From positions 1 through 58,036 of the forward strand of contig JBBRXJ010000008.1 of NCBI GenBank assembly GCA_038248505.1: 58,036 nt of DNA, written 5' to 3'. Made by a program: the position numbers and the translations under genes. The stretch is from JBBRXJ01 sp038248505. Lineage in GTDB: Bacteria > Bacteroidota > Bacteroidia > Bacteroidales > JBBRXJ01. Numbering within the stretch: the stretch's first letter is position 1; every line of letters begins with the position of its first letter. This document shows positions 16,612 to 25,447 of this stretch, one piece after another. The notes under the pieces were generated by a model, which ran no database searches, was not told the DNA's origin, and worked only from the letters and a program-made list of their open reading frames with translations.

Positions 16612-17195
16612 CTATTTACGAAATATATTGTGATAATGAAAATCTAAAAAATCTTGAGAAGGCAAAAATCTATCGGGTAAATTGATCGTATGATTTTCAT
16701 ATTTTGTAAATAAATCTACAACTGCATTTTCTTTTGAATAATCTTTAAAATAATTTGATTGTAAGATGAAAGAATAGTGCTTCTAAAAAATGATTGATTA
16801 ACTCTTACTTTAATTAATGTTTCTCTCTCTTTTCCAACTGGTAAATTTTCTAAATCGAAATCAACTATTTCTTCAATAGTTTTATTTTGAGATTTAGCAA
16901 TTAGTAACTCACTTTCGTAAGCTAATTTTTCCCAATTACCATTGAATTCATTCCATACTATTTCTTCTAGTTTACTGCCATTTCACAAACCAACAATTCC
17001 TTGTTTTTTTAATTCTGGGTCAAGCCGCCCAAAATTTCCAACTTTCATAATTAAAGCAGAAGGACTGCGACCAATTATATTAGCTTATTTGATAATAGTT
17101 GGATTGGTTTTACTACTGCTTTTGAATGGTATTTTACAATACACATTAAAAGCTACAATTGCTTCTTCTTTAGTCCAATTATTACTTTTCGCCAT
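16612..17195 (-). pseudogene. HNH-type endonuclease remnant, core deleted and two stops
   Basis: From the ATG at 17193-17195 the protein reads MAKSNNWTKEEAIVAFNVY, then TAA (17085-17087), ANIIGRSPSALIMKVGNFGR, TGA (16983-16985), and NGSKLEEIVWNEFNGNWEKL, a layout familiar from Bacteroidota HNH restriction endonucleases. After NQSFFRSTILSSYNQ the frame changes and jumps directly to NYFKDYSKENAVVDLFTKY and the C-terminal LPDRFLPSQDFLDFHYHN. The HNH catalytic segment that should lie between is missing. The gene is dead by any reading. The family assignment is from memory. Confidence 0.65.
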
Positions 17196-17397
17196 TTTCG
17201 ATTTCTATTACGTCAAGATTAGAAACTGAATAATCACTCAGAATTTCATTCAGTAAATCTTTAGTTAAATCTGAACTTCCCACAAGAACAGTTCTAAATA
17301 TTTCAACTCTGTCATCGACCGTTAATTCATTTAATTTTTCATCGTCACGGAAGAATTCCATAAATTCTTCTCTAGTAATTTGTTGATATTTTTTCAT
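17182..17397 (-). CDS. Small acidic protein upstream of the HNH remnant
   Basis: This intact 71-aa ORF (MKKYQQITREEFMEFFRDDE...) is rich in Glu and Asp and ends by overlapping the HNH gene start by 14 bp, so it was translated with it. I do not recognise a family. It could be a partner or immunity-type protein for the endonuclease. It is the only undamaged frame in the 15-18 kb region. Confidence 0.5.
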   Translation of the reverse strand: MKKYQQITREEFMEFFRDDEKLNELTVDDRVEIFRTVLVGSSDLTKDLLNEILSDYSVSNLDVIEIENGEK

Positions 17398-17411
17398 TTT
17401 TAAGCGGCATT

Positions 17412-17499
17412 TTGCGTTAGGGATTGAAGTGGAAATCCTTTTTGTGAGGAACGAACAAAAAGATTGAAACGGAAAGCCCGACCCGATAGGGTAACGCCC
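17412..17499 (-). repeat. Inverted repeat copy, right flank of the insertion
   Basis: This is the partner of 16526-16611 in the opposite orientation. It abuts the interrupted methyltransferase codons (VGFRKD) on one side and the 71-aa ORF on the other. Confidence 0.65.
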
Positions 17500-18387
17500 A
17501 AAAAATCTTTACGAAACCCAACAATATAAATCCTTTCTCTGTTTTGCGGAACACCAAATTCTTTTGCATTTATTATTTGTGGTTCTGGTACAAAGTAGTC
17601 TAAGTCGTTGCGTAAAACATTTAAAATGGTTTCTAATGTCTTGCCACCATTGTGACTTCTTAAACCTTTTACATTCTCTAAAAAGATAGCCTTAGGTTTT
17701 TTGCGTTTAATAATTTCAGCAACTTCAAAAAATAATGTTCCTCTTGTGTCTTCAAATCCTCCTCGTCTGCCAGCAATTGAAAATACTTGACAAGGAAAAC
17801 CTGCACATAACAAATCAAAGTTGTTGGGAATATATATTTTTGTTTCTTCTTTTGTTATGTCTCCAAATGGAACTTCTCCGAAATTTGCTCTATATGTTTT
17901 TTGGGCTTATTCGTCCCACTCGGAAGTAAAAAAATATTTACCTCCTAAATTTTGCATTGCAAGTCGGCAGCCACCAATTGTCAATATTATTAAGATAGTG
18001 AGTAATAAAAGCTTTGCGTTGGTTAGTTGGCTCAACTAACCTTATTTGAAAGCGTTTGCCGTCAAACTCGTCAATGCTTATTTTCTCTTTAATTTTCATT
18101 TTTTAATTTTCTAATTTTCAGATCGTAAAGTTAAGTTTTTTAACACGGATTTTATTAAAAGCTACATTCAAATTTTCAACCGTCTGCCTGTTAAGCGTTG
18201 AGTAGGATTTGGGTGCGGTTGGTCAAAATTAAATGTGCTGCAATTTGCTTAGGCTTGTACTTTTTCATTGCATCTCTTTTAATTATACGATGCGTTGGAA
18301 TTTATCTGTCGCTTTTATCTTCGTTTGCTGTCAGTTGTATCGTCTGATAAGCTTCCTAACTATCATAAAATGAATTCTATCGCGCTC

Positions 18388-19347
18388 TTACTTCTTCATC
18401 AATATCGCGCCTGTTGAATATCCACCACCAAAGACACTAATAACAATATTTGAATCTTTAGGCATTTCTTCATAATGTTGTGATAAACCAATTACACTGC
18501 TTGCGCTCCCTGTATTTCCATATTTATCAATATTTATGATAACTTTATTACGGTCTATTCCTAAATCATCAGCAACATAATTAATTATTCGAATATTTGC
18601 CTGATGCGGAATAAAATAATCTAAATCAGCTAAGGTGATATTGTTTTTTGAAATTATTTCGCGAGTAATTTCTGACATATACGTACAAGCATATTGGAAA
18701 ACGTCTTTCCCATGTGGCATAATTAATCCCCCATTTCGAGGATGAAGATATACCGCAGCAGGACCTTGTCCAATATGACCTAAGCCACGAGTAATAATAT
18801 CATTTATTTCAATATCATTAGTACCCATTCGCTCATTGGTAATAAATACAGCAACAGCTCCATCGCCCCACAAATGGCCTGATATTGAATTGGTATCGTC
18901 GCTATACCCACTGTTATGCTCTGATGCGATTACCAAAGCCTTTGATGCTTTGCCCATGGCAAAATAACCTTGAACAATTTCTACTGCGTTTACAAATGAA
19001 GAACAGGCAGAACTAATAGAAATGCTAACAGCATTGGTTATTCCAAATTCTCGTTGTACTTCGTAAGTGAAGGATCCAACAGTATCATGCGGTGTATAGG
19101 TAGCACCAACAATTAAATCAACTTCAGATATTTTAAATGTTAATTTATTTTTAGCTATTCTCAGCGCTTCTAATGCCATGGTATTGGTATTCTCGTGTTC
19201 TGCCGCTCTTCTTCGCTCCTTAATACCCGTTCGTGTATAAATCCACTCATCTGTTAGTCCATTAAGATTTAGGAAATACTCATTTGGAACAACACGTTCC
19301 GGGAGGTAATGACCTATTGAAGATATAAACATTAAAGGTTTCTTCAT
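18388..19347 (-). CDS. Beta-ketoacyl-ACP synthase III (FabH-like)
   Basis: This 319-aa thiolase-fold condensing enzyme has the catalytic triad visible: Cys in SISSACSSFVNAV, His in DYFIPHQANIRI and Asn in DKYGNTGSAS. It also has LTDEWIYTRTGIKERR and SVFGGGYSTGAILMKK at the C-terminus. KAS III enzymes start fatty-acid or related chains by condensing an acyl-CoA with malonyl-ACP. As the last of a minus-strand trio with a methyltransferase-like and a PlsC-like protein, it may serve a specialised lipid or secondary metabolite and not bulk fatty acids. Confidence 0.9.
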   Translation of the reverse strand: MKKPLMFISSIGHYLPERVVPNEYFLNLNGLTDEWIYTRTGIKERRRAAEHENTNTMALEALRIAKNKLTFKISEVDLIVGATYTPHDTVGSFTYEVQREFGITNAVSISISSACSSFVNAVEIVQGYFAMGKASKALVIASEHNSGYSDDTNSISGHLWGDGAVAVFITNERMGTNDIEINDIITRGLGHIGQGPAAVYLHPRNGGLIMPHGKDVFQYACTYMSEITREIISKNNITLADLDYFIPHQANIRIINYVADDLGIDRNKVIINIDKYGNTGSASSVIGLSQHYEEMPKDSNIVISVFGGGYSTGAILMKK

Positions 19348-19417
19348 TTTAATATAATTTACAATTTTCTAAAAATGACTACAAAAATAAATAATAAAAA
19401 CAAGATTGCAATTACTG

Positions 19418-20185
19418 CTAAAAATAGATTGCAATTACCTCAAATAAAACGTTGCAAGCAACATGATAATTGCCCTTGCTATCAAAATTCCATTGCCACT
19501 GTTCAGATAGAATGGCTTTTGGAAAATTACAATATACCAAAGGATTACTTGCCAAAAGCTTGCCTGATTTATTCACGTGCTCAGTATGATCACTTATAAT
19601 AATAGATGCGCCTAATGGCAAAGATGCAATATGTGCGCTTTGCAAAAGCATTACAAAACTTAAAATTTCGGATTTTCTAAAAAGCCCACTCTGTTCCATA
19701 GGTTCACTATAAAGAGTATTTAGTTGGCTAAGAAGATTTAAAGAAATAACGAAAGCATTATCTGGAATGATGTTTGAGAGATAATTCGAAATTTCGGGAA
19801 GTGTATTATCTTTTCTTTTTCGTTTTTTGATGATATCATTCAAATCGATTGTAATAGTACCTGTTACATCAACTACCCTTGCTTCAATGTTTTCAAATTT
19901 TTTTATTTTTCTCAGCACTTGTGCTGGATGATGAATATCAATAAGAACTACTTTATTGAATTTTTTGCTGAGAAACTCAATTGGTACATCAAGCAACCAT
20001 CCACTACCAAGAACCCACACCTCATTTTTATTCGTCTTTATTGTTTGCTGTTCAATGAAATTTCTACAGTTTTTCAAATGACTTTCCCAGGCATCTTTTT
20101 CATTCAAGTATCGCTTAATAATACCCTGCTGATCGTGCTTTAAATTGAGCGGATCGCTAAATTTATTTATGAATTTACTCAGCAT
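19418..20185 (-). CDS. Putative SAM-dependent methyltransferase-like protein
   Basis: This 255-aa protein has a Rossmann-like start in NEVWVLGSGWLLDVPIEFL, followed by NKVVLIDIHHPAQVLRKI, which resembles motif I (GSG) and the acidic ribose-binding residue. The C-terminal half (LASLPLGASIIISDHTEHV) looks like a catalytic lid. No precise family is recognised. It lies between the KAS III and PlsC-like genes, 70 and 66 bp from them, on the same strand. Confidence 0.55.
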   Translation of the reverse strand: MLSKFINKFSDPLNLKHDQQGIIKRYLNEKDAWESHLKNCRNFIEQQTIKTNKNEVWVLGSGWLLDVPIEFLSKKFNKVVLIDIHHPAQVLRKIKKFENIEARVVDVTGTITIDLNDIIKKRKRKDNTLPEISNYLSNIIPDNAFVISLNLLSQLNTLYSEPMEQSGLFRKSEILSFVMLLQSAHIASLPLGASIIISDHTEHVNKSGKLLASNPLVYCNFPKAILSEQWQWNFDSKGNYHVACNVLFEVIAIYF

Positions 20186-20251
20186 TTCACAATCATAATA
20201 AATAAAAAATCGCTAGAATAACTATATAAAAAATTGTTTTTGTATTAATAA

Positions 20252-21004
20252 TTACAAATTGTTTTTTACAAGCTTGTCATATGTCTGCAACATCCGATCT
20301 CTAGAAATATCTAGTAATTCTCGCACTTCTAATCGTTTTACTTCATCAACTGAAATGGGATCTAAAATTTCTAAATGTATTGTTTGTCGTTTTTTAAGTA
20401 GCATAGAACCCTTTGGTACAGCATTAGCAGTACCGTACACAACGATTGGCAGAATTGAACGTTCTGCAGCTTTTGCCAACTTAAAGGCGCCTTCCTTAAA
20501 TGGTCGAAAATTACCATCTTCTGAACGAGTTCCTTCCGGAAAAAGCATAACAGACGAACCTTGACTCATTGCACGTATGCATGATTTCATCATAAGCTGA
20601 GCACTTTCTTTATTTCCTCTTTCAATTCCAATATAATCATTTAAATAGAGCATCCAACCAACAATAGGAACTTTAAAAAGTTCAATTTTTGATACCCATT
20701 TAAATTGCTTCCATACACCAAAAACTGCTAAAATATCAAGTAATGATTGATGATTGCATATCATCACATAAATCTCATCTCTTTTGAGTTTTTTCCGGCC
20801 AGTAACTTTTAAATTCCAAAATGGATTGGTAAATATAAATCCTAGCGCCCATAAAGTAGTCCAAGTATGTAAGATAATTTTACGCTTATCAAATAGTGTG
20901 GTAAGAAACCAAAGAACTAAAGCGCATGGGAAAAAAAAGAAAAATACCAAAAGAAAAATTAGCCAGGCTAAAATAGAAGCAAAAAAAATAAATATGTTTC
21001 TCAT
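20252..21004 (-). CDS. 1-acyl-sn-glycerol-3-phosphate acyltransferase (PlsC family)
   Basis: The 250-aa membrane-bound acyltransferase starts at the ATG complementary to 21002-21004; the frame is open 9 codons further upstream but this start fits the N-terminal helix. MICNHQSLLDIL is the HX4D catalytic motif and LFPEGTRSEDGNFRPFKEGA is the glycerophosphate-binding motif. It makes phosphatidic acid from lysophosphatidic acid and acyl-ACP/CoA, or acylates another hydroxyl. It is the first gene of the minus-strand trio. Confidence 0.88.
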   Translation of the reverse strand: MRNIFIFFASILAWLIFLLVFFFFFPCALVLWFLTTLFDKRKIILHTWTTLWALGFIFTNPFWNLKVTGRKKLKRDEIYVMICNHQSLLDILAVFGVWKQFKWVSKIELFKVPIVGWMLYLNDYIGIERGNKESAQLMMKSCIRAMSQGSSVMLFPEGTRSEDGNFRPFKEGAFKLAKAAERSILPIVVYGTANAVPKGSMLLKKRQTIHLEILDPISVDEVKRLEVRELLDISRDRMLQTYDKLVKNNL

Positions 21005-21195
21005 TTTGAAATAAATTATGAATAATTGCAAATAAATTTTAAATCGTAAAGTGTAGATTTATAATTGCTTAATTCAATCTAATATTTAAAAATTATTTGC
21101 GCCAAAGTATAGCTTTTTTACCATATTAATGAATTTAAAAACAGTAATTTATAGTCTTATAAATTAACACATTAAATGTCTGTTAATTAAATTAA

Positions 21196-21227
21196 TTGTT
21201 TTTTACACTAAATATTTTGTAAATTTG
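21196..21227 (+). promoter_or_regulatory. Bacteroidota-type promoter
   Basis: TTG (21196-21198) and TAAATTTG (21220-21227) are 21 bases apart, matching the TTG-N19..21-TAnnTTTG pattern. The start codon of the downstream membrane protein is 14 bases beyond. Confidence 0.55.
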
Positions 21228-21241
21228 AAAAAACTTTAAAT

Positions 21242-21580
21242 ATGGCTCCATTCAGATCTCTTTCATTGGTTTCAAGCTGGTTATTACGCCTTTCCGTAAT
21301 TGCAATTGTCTTTTTTAGCTATAAAGAGCAATTATTGCAATTTGATTATAAAAATACACCGCTCTATTATGCCATAGCAATACTTTTGCTTTCAGTAGTT
21401 TTACTATTAGGTGGCTTTGTTCGCAATGAGGTGATTACTATGCTTTCATCTATTATTTTACTCGGTATTTGTATTTATAAGATTTATATAAATTATGATG
21501 CCACATTTAATTCTCAAATTCTACTTTATTCTATTATAGCTACTATATCTATTCACTTTATGGGTAGAGGTAATAAATAG
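21242..21580 (+). CDS. Small four-helix membrane protein of unknown function
   Basis: The 112-aa hydrophobic protein has four predicted membrane spans (near 14-28, 42-58, 64-80, 93-106) and a short basic tail. I do not recognise a family. It is preceded by a good promoter and followed 44 bp later by the Thr-rich protein gene. Confidence 0.6.
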   Translation: MAPFRSLSLVSSWLLRLSVIAIVFFSYKEQLLQFDYKNTPLYYAIAILLLSVVLLLGGFVRNEVITMLSSIILLGICIYKIYINYDATFNSQILLYSIIATISIHFMGRGNK

Positions 21581-21624
21581 AATCTATTGAAAACATCTTC
21601 TACAATTAAAAAGAAAACCGAACC

Positions 21625-22473
21625 ATGAAAAACTATTATATACTTGCCTTTTTATTTGCTTCTTGTTTGAATGTATTTTCTCAAACAAGTAAAAGCACTA
21701 CATCTTCTGTAGTATCGAAAACACCTACAACAAGCCAAACTACAAAGCCAACTAGCTCAAGTACTAGCTCGGCAACTAAATCACCTACTACATCAACATC
21801 TACCACCACAAAACCAACGAGTACAAAAACAAGTACCAAGCCAACTAGCACAACAACAAGTACAACAACAAAGACACCTGCTACCACACCAACTACTACA
21901 AATAAAACAACAACTACAACGCAAGCAAGTACCGCTACTAAACCAACTAGCTCTGCTGTAAATACTACCACACAAACTGAAACGCGTAATGTTGATACTA
22001 TTTTTATGCTTAGCGGCAAAAAAAAATTAGTTGATGTAGTAAAAGTAAATGCCTCTTCTGTTTTTTATATTTCACCTGTTGATGCAACTCAACAAATTGA
22101 GCTTAGCAGAAAGAACATCGAAAAAATTAATTATACAGGAGGTAAAAAAGAAGTATTTAACGCTCCTATTCTTGCCATGGTTGAAGAGCTAACCTGGGAG
22201 GCCATATTTGTTACTGAAGATGTTAGCCTAGTCGAATCAATGTATAAAATAGGATCTGTTTCAGGCGAATCAAATGCTAGCTCACGAAATGTTAAAGCTG
22301 CAAAATCAAGTGCCCAAATAAAACTACAAAAGAAAGCACAAACGATGGGTGCAAATGCAGTTCTGCTTACACGATCAGAGTCTCGTGGCGGTTATGGCGA
22401 AATGCCTGGATATTTTATGGAGGGTATTGCATACAGTAATGATCCGCCACCTCCATCAAGTGAAAATAAATAA
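21625..22473 (+). CDS. Secreted Thr/Ser-rich protein with YbjQ-like C-terminal segment
   Basis: The 282-aa protein has a signal peptide (MKNYYILAFLFASCLNVFSQ) and about 95 residues of low-complexity Thr/Ser/Pro/Lys sequence (approximately 21-115), likely a disordered linker. A folded part follows: TIFMLSGKKKLVDVVKVN resembles a short beta domain common in Bacteroidota, and the end AKSSAQIKLQKKAQTMGANA then VLLTRSESRGGYG recalls the YbjQ/heavy-metal-binding type fold. The exact role is unknown. A strong terminator follows. Confidence 0.6.
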   Translation: MKNYYILAFLFASCLNVFSQTSKSTTSSVVSKTPTTSQTTKPTSSSTSSATKSPTTSTSTTTKPTSTKTSTKPTSTTTSTTTKTPATTPTTTNKTTTTTQASTATKPTSSAVNTTTQTETRNVDTIFMLSGKKKLVDVVKVNASSVFYISPVDATQQIELSRKNIEKINYTGGKKEVFNAPILAMVEELTWEAIFVTEDVSLVESMYKIGSVSGESNASSRNVKAAKSSAQIKLQKKAQTMGANAVLLTRSESRGGYGEMPGYFMEGIAYSNDPPPPSSENK

Positions 22474-22476
22474 TTT

Positions 22477-22508
22477 AAAGACCAGCAGTAATGCTGGTCT
22501 TTTTTTTT
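22477..22508 (+). terminator. Intrinsic terminator after the Thr-rich protein gene
   Basis: AAAGACCAGCA pairs with TGCTGGTCTTT around a GTAA loop, followed by a run of eight or more T. Confidence 0.88.
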
Positions 22509-22520
22509 ACCCTAAATAAA

Positions 22521-23360
22521 ATGAATTATAGAACGTATAGAAGAAGCTTTTTTTTCGCTCTATGTGCAAATTGCTACTGCTTATGTGTAATTGCATCGTT
22601 CAGCAATATTCCCTTAGATGGAAAAACAGCTGGCATGGCTGGTGCTGGTTCAACCCAAGCAACTATTTGGTCGTGTTTTTATAACCAAGCAGCGCTAGCA
22701 AATTTGAATTATTTACAAATTGGAGTGCTTTACCAAAACTCATACCGAATCTCGCAAACAGCAACAAAAGCTATAGCTTTAGCGATACCTATTCGCAAAT
22801 CTTGCCTGGCAATTTCACACTCATATTACGGTTATTCAAAATATCATGAATCGAAAACAGCGATTGCCTATGCAATGCGATTTGGTGAAAAACTAAATGC
22901 TGCCGTGCAATTAAACTATCACAACACCTTTATAGCTGAAAATTATGGCAACCGCAGCCGGATTACAGTTGAAGGCGGATTACTTGCTAAACCTACTAAT
23001 AAATGGCGAATCGGATTTCATGTTTTCAATCCCAATCACCAAAAAGTATCTAATACATTCGATGAACGTATTCCTACTATAATGCGTAGCGCACTTGGCT
23101 ACTACTTTACAAATAACACCTTTGTTGGTATTGATTGTTTAACCGATATTGACAACAAATCTACCTTTATGATCGGTTTTGAACAATGCCTTCGCGAAGT
23201 ATTTTTTCTTCGTGCAGGAATTGCTACTGATCCTTCTGAATATGCAGTAGGAGTAGGTTATCATACTAAAAATATTTTTTTCGATTTGGCATTCATGACA
23301 CATCGTCAATTGGGTCTCGGTCCAAATTTTTCATTGGTATATCTTTTTAATAAAAGATGA
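22521..23360 (+). CDS. PorV/PorQ-like outer-membrane protein
   Basis: The 279-aa beta-barrel-like protein has its start at the ATG 22521, after the terminator. After a signal segment, DGKTAGMAGAGSTQATIWSCFYNQAALAN has the Gly/Ala-rich loop typical of PorV/PorQ-type and FadL-like barrels. Repeated amphipathic strands follow and the end SLVYLFNKR has the terminal aromatic pattern. PorV/PorQ proteins carry type IX cargo, but the assignment to that group is only by pattern. It overlaps the next gene by 4 bp. Confidence 0.6.
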   Translation: MNYRTYRRSFFFALCANCYCLCVIASFSNIPLDGKTAGMAGAGSTQATIWSCFYNQAALANLNYLQIGVLYQNSYRISQTATKAIALAIPIRKSCLAISHSYYGYSKYHESKTAIAYAMRFGEKLNAAVQLNYHNTFIAENYGNRSRITVEGGLLAKPTNKWRIGFHVFNPNHQKVSNTFDERIPTIMRSALGYYFTNNTFVGIDCLTDIDNKSTFMIGFEQCLREVFFLRAGIATDPSEYAVGVGYHTKNIFFDLAFMTHRQLGLGPNFSLVYLFNKR

Positions 23361-25426
23361 TTCGCTTCTATCAATACATAACACTGTTTTTTACTCTTTC
23401 TGTAACAACCTACGCACAAGAAGCGAGTGATCCCCTGCAAAACCTTCTGGAATATGCTGCCGAGAACTCAGTAAGCGATATTAATGTGGTTAGCATTTAT
23501 GACGATTTACAGTATCTTTTGCGGCATCCAATTAATCTAAATTTAGCTACAGAAGAGGATTTACAAAAACTCTTTGTGCTTAATGATTTTATGATTGCAA
23601 ATCTCTTTAACTATATTAGTAAATCGGGTGAGCTGCTTTCTATTTATGAATTGGATGCTATATATGGATTTGATATTTCACTCATTAACAGTATCAAGCC
23701 TTTCGTAAGTATTGAACCAAGCACTCATCTTCAGCATTTCAAAATAAAAGAGGCCTTCTCAACAGGTAAAAATATGTTTCTTATTAGAGGAAAAGAAGTA
23801 GTAGAAGATCAAGCGGGATATTATAAGCAAAATGATCCGAGAACAAATGAGAATCCAAATTACTATGGATATTTAGGTAGCCCTATTAAACTATATGCTC
23901 GTTATCGTTATACCTATTATGATCAATTATCTCTTGGTTTAACGGGTGAAAAAGATGAGGGCGAGAACTTTTTTAAAGGGAGTAATAGTAAGGGCTTCGA
24001 TTTTTATTCTGGTCATCTATATATTAAGGACGCTGGTATATTACAAGCTTTTGCTTTGGGCGATTACCATGTATCGTTTGGCCAAGGTTTAGTTGCATGG
24101 TCGGGCATGGCTTATGGAAAATCGGATATGACAATGAATACTCGTCGTCATGAAAGAGGGATTACACCTTATACCGCTACTGATGAGAACAGATTTATGC
24201 GTGGCTCTGCTGCAAGTTTTGAATTAAAAAAATCCCGATTAACAGTTTTTTATTCTTCAAAATATATTGATGCAAATATTGTATCAAGGAATTATGATGA
24301 ATCGTCAACTTTGGTTTCATCATTTCTAACTAGCGGTATTCATGCAACCATGAGTCAACTAAATGATGAAGACGCTATAAACGAAAAGGTAAGTGGTGCT
24401 AATCTTAGTTATAAAAACAGAAAATTTAAACTGGGTATTACCCATGCCTTTGTTCATTATAGTGCACATCTATTACCACCTAATTTACCATACAATATAT
24501 ATCGCATGCAAGGCAATTCAACATCGAATACAGGAGTTGATTATTATTTTGTTCTTAAAAATTGTAGCTTATTTGGTGAGGGCGCTTTAACTAATAATGG
24601 ATATCCTGCAATTATTAATGGCATGCAATGGCGCCTTTCTTCTTATGCTGGAGTTTCGTTACTACACCGCTATTACCACCCGGGCTATATTGCTCCTTAC
24701 TCAAATGCTTTTGCTGAAAGCTCTGAAAACAGAAATGAAAATGGTTTTTTTATTGGCTCTGACATTATTATTAGTCCAACATTAAACCTAAATGCGTATG
24801 CAGATCTTTGCCATTTCCCATGGCTAAAATACAATGTTGATGCACCTTCTATAGGAACGGAGTATATGGCCCGTTTGCAATATTCTCCTTCTGATAAAAC
24901 AAAACTTTATATTCGTTACAGAACCAAAACAAAACAAGAGAATTCAGACGTATCAAACTCCAAAATAAACAAGCTAGTAAACAGCTCAGTAAGGTATGTG
25001 CGTTTTCATATTTCGTACCGACTTAGCAAAGAGTTTGCTCTTTCTAATCGTATCGAATCAAGTTACTGTGAAAAAGAGAGTGAAAAAAATAAAGGCTTTA
25101 TGATGTACAATGATATTGACTATTCGCTAAATATACTTCCACTAATGATTCGTTGCCGATATGCCATCTTTAATACCGATGATTATAACTCCCGAATTTA
25201 CGTTTACGAAGATGATCTTTTGTATGAATTCGCTGTTCCTGCTCTTTACTACAAGGGAACACGAGCATATTTAATGCTTCAATATAAATTAAAAAGGTCA
25301 AGTCAACTGTGGTTTAAAATCTCAAGAACCTATTATACAAATCGCACAAGCATTAGCTCAGCAATGAATGAAATAGATGGCAATAAACGAACAGATGTTA
25401 AATTGCAATTAATGATAAATTTCTGA
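23357..25426 (+). CDS. Helix-hairpin-helix plus outer-membrane barrel protein
   Basis: The 689-aa exported protein has a signal peptide (ending TTYAQ). Residues about 45-110 hold helix-hairpin-helix-like repeats (NLNLATEEDLQKLFVLNDFM, GELLSIYELDAIYGF) like ComEA-type modules. A long region of alternating strands consistent with a beta barrel then runs to LQLMINF. The architecture is known in Bacteroidota but its function is not. The ATGA overlap with the upstream gene shows coupling. Confidence 0.65.
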   Translation: MIRFYQYITLFFTLSVTTYAQEASDPLQNLLEYAAENSVSDINVVSIYDDLQYLLRHPINLNLATEEDLQKLFVLNDFMIANLFNYISKSGELLSIYELDAIYGFDISLINSIKPFVSIEPSTHLQHFKIKEAFSTGKNMFLIRGKEVVEDQAGYYKQNDPRTNENPNYYGYLGSPIKLYARYRYTYYDQLSLGLTGEKDEGENFFKGSNSKGFDFYSGHLYIKDAGILQAFALGDYHVSFGQGLVAWSGMAYGKSDMTMNTRRHERGITPYTATDENRFMRGSAASFELKKSRLTVFYSSKYIDANIVSRNYDESSTLVSSFLTSGIHATMSQLNDEDAINEKVSGANLSYKNRKFKLGITHAFVHYSAHLLPPNLPYNIYRMQGNSTSNTGVDYYFVLKNCSLFGEGALTNNGYPAIINGMQWRLSSYAGVSLLHRYYHPGYIAPYSNAFAESSENRNENGFFIGSDIIISPTLNLNAYADLCHFPWLKYNVDAPSIGTEYMARLQYSPSDKTKLYIRYRTKTKQENSDVSNSKINKLVNSSVRYVRFHISYRLSKEFALSNRIESSYCEKESEKNKGFMMYNDIDYSLNILPLMIRCRYAIFNTDDYNSRIYVYEDDLLYEFAVPALYYKGTRAYLMLQYKLKRSSQLWFKISRTYYTNRTSISSAMNEIDGNKRTDVKLQLMINF

Positions 25427-25447
25427 GCTCAATAAAAAAATAGGGCA

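Larger units (their letters stand above)
16526..17499. mobile_element. Insertion within the methyltransferase gene, flanked by inverted repeats
   Basis: About 970 bp interrupts the methyltransferase reading frame. It is bounded by two diverged copies of one roughly 87-bp repeat in opposite orientation. Inside are a broken HNH endonuclease gene and a 71-aa ORF. No transposase is present, so the unit may be a non-autonomous element or a homing-endonuclease-like passenger. Confidence 0.55.
16120..18099 (-). pseudogene. HpaII-like DNA cytosine-5 methyltransferase, split by an insertion
   Basis: The N-terminal part starts at the ATG complementary to 18097-18099 (MKIKEKISIDEF) and shifts frame near 17978. 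It continues IGGCRLAMQNLGG, has TAA at 17907-17909 (WDE-stop-AQKTYRANFGE), then carries motif IV GFPCQVFSIAG, ENV (FLENVKGLRSH) and PQNRERIYIVGFR. After FRKD the gene is interrupted by foreign DNA (about 16526-17499). It resumes with YFLSTQYFQTLINHK, has TAA at 16438-16440, and ends with TPREWARLQGFPDKY and YKQFGNSIAV (motifs IX and X). It would have protected DNA from the neighbouring endonuclease. The catalytic core is readable, but the gene is broken in at least four places. Confidence 0.8.

Noticed and set aside
18021..18041. Palindrome GGTTAGTTG-GCT-CAACTAACC
   Set aside because: It lies within the readable N-terminal codons of the methyltransferase remnant (RLVEPTNQ) and needs no separate explanation.
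21681..22019. Val-rich minus-strand ORF opposite the Thr-rich protein gene
   Set aside because: It is a mirror of the ACA/ACT-rich codons of the plus-strand gene; no signal or domain supports it.
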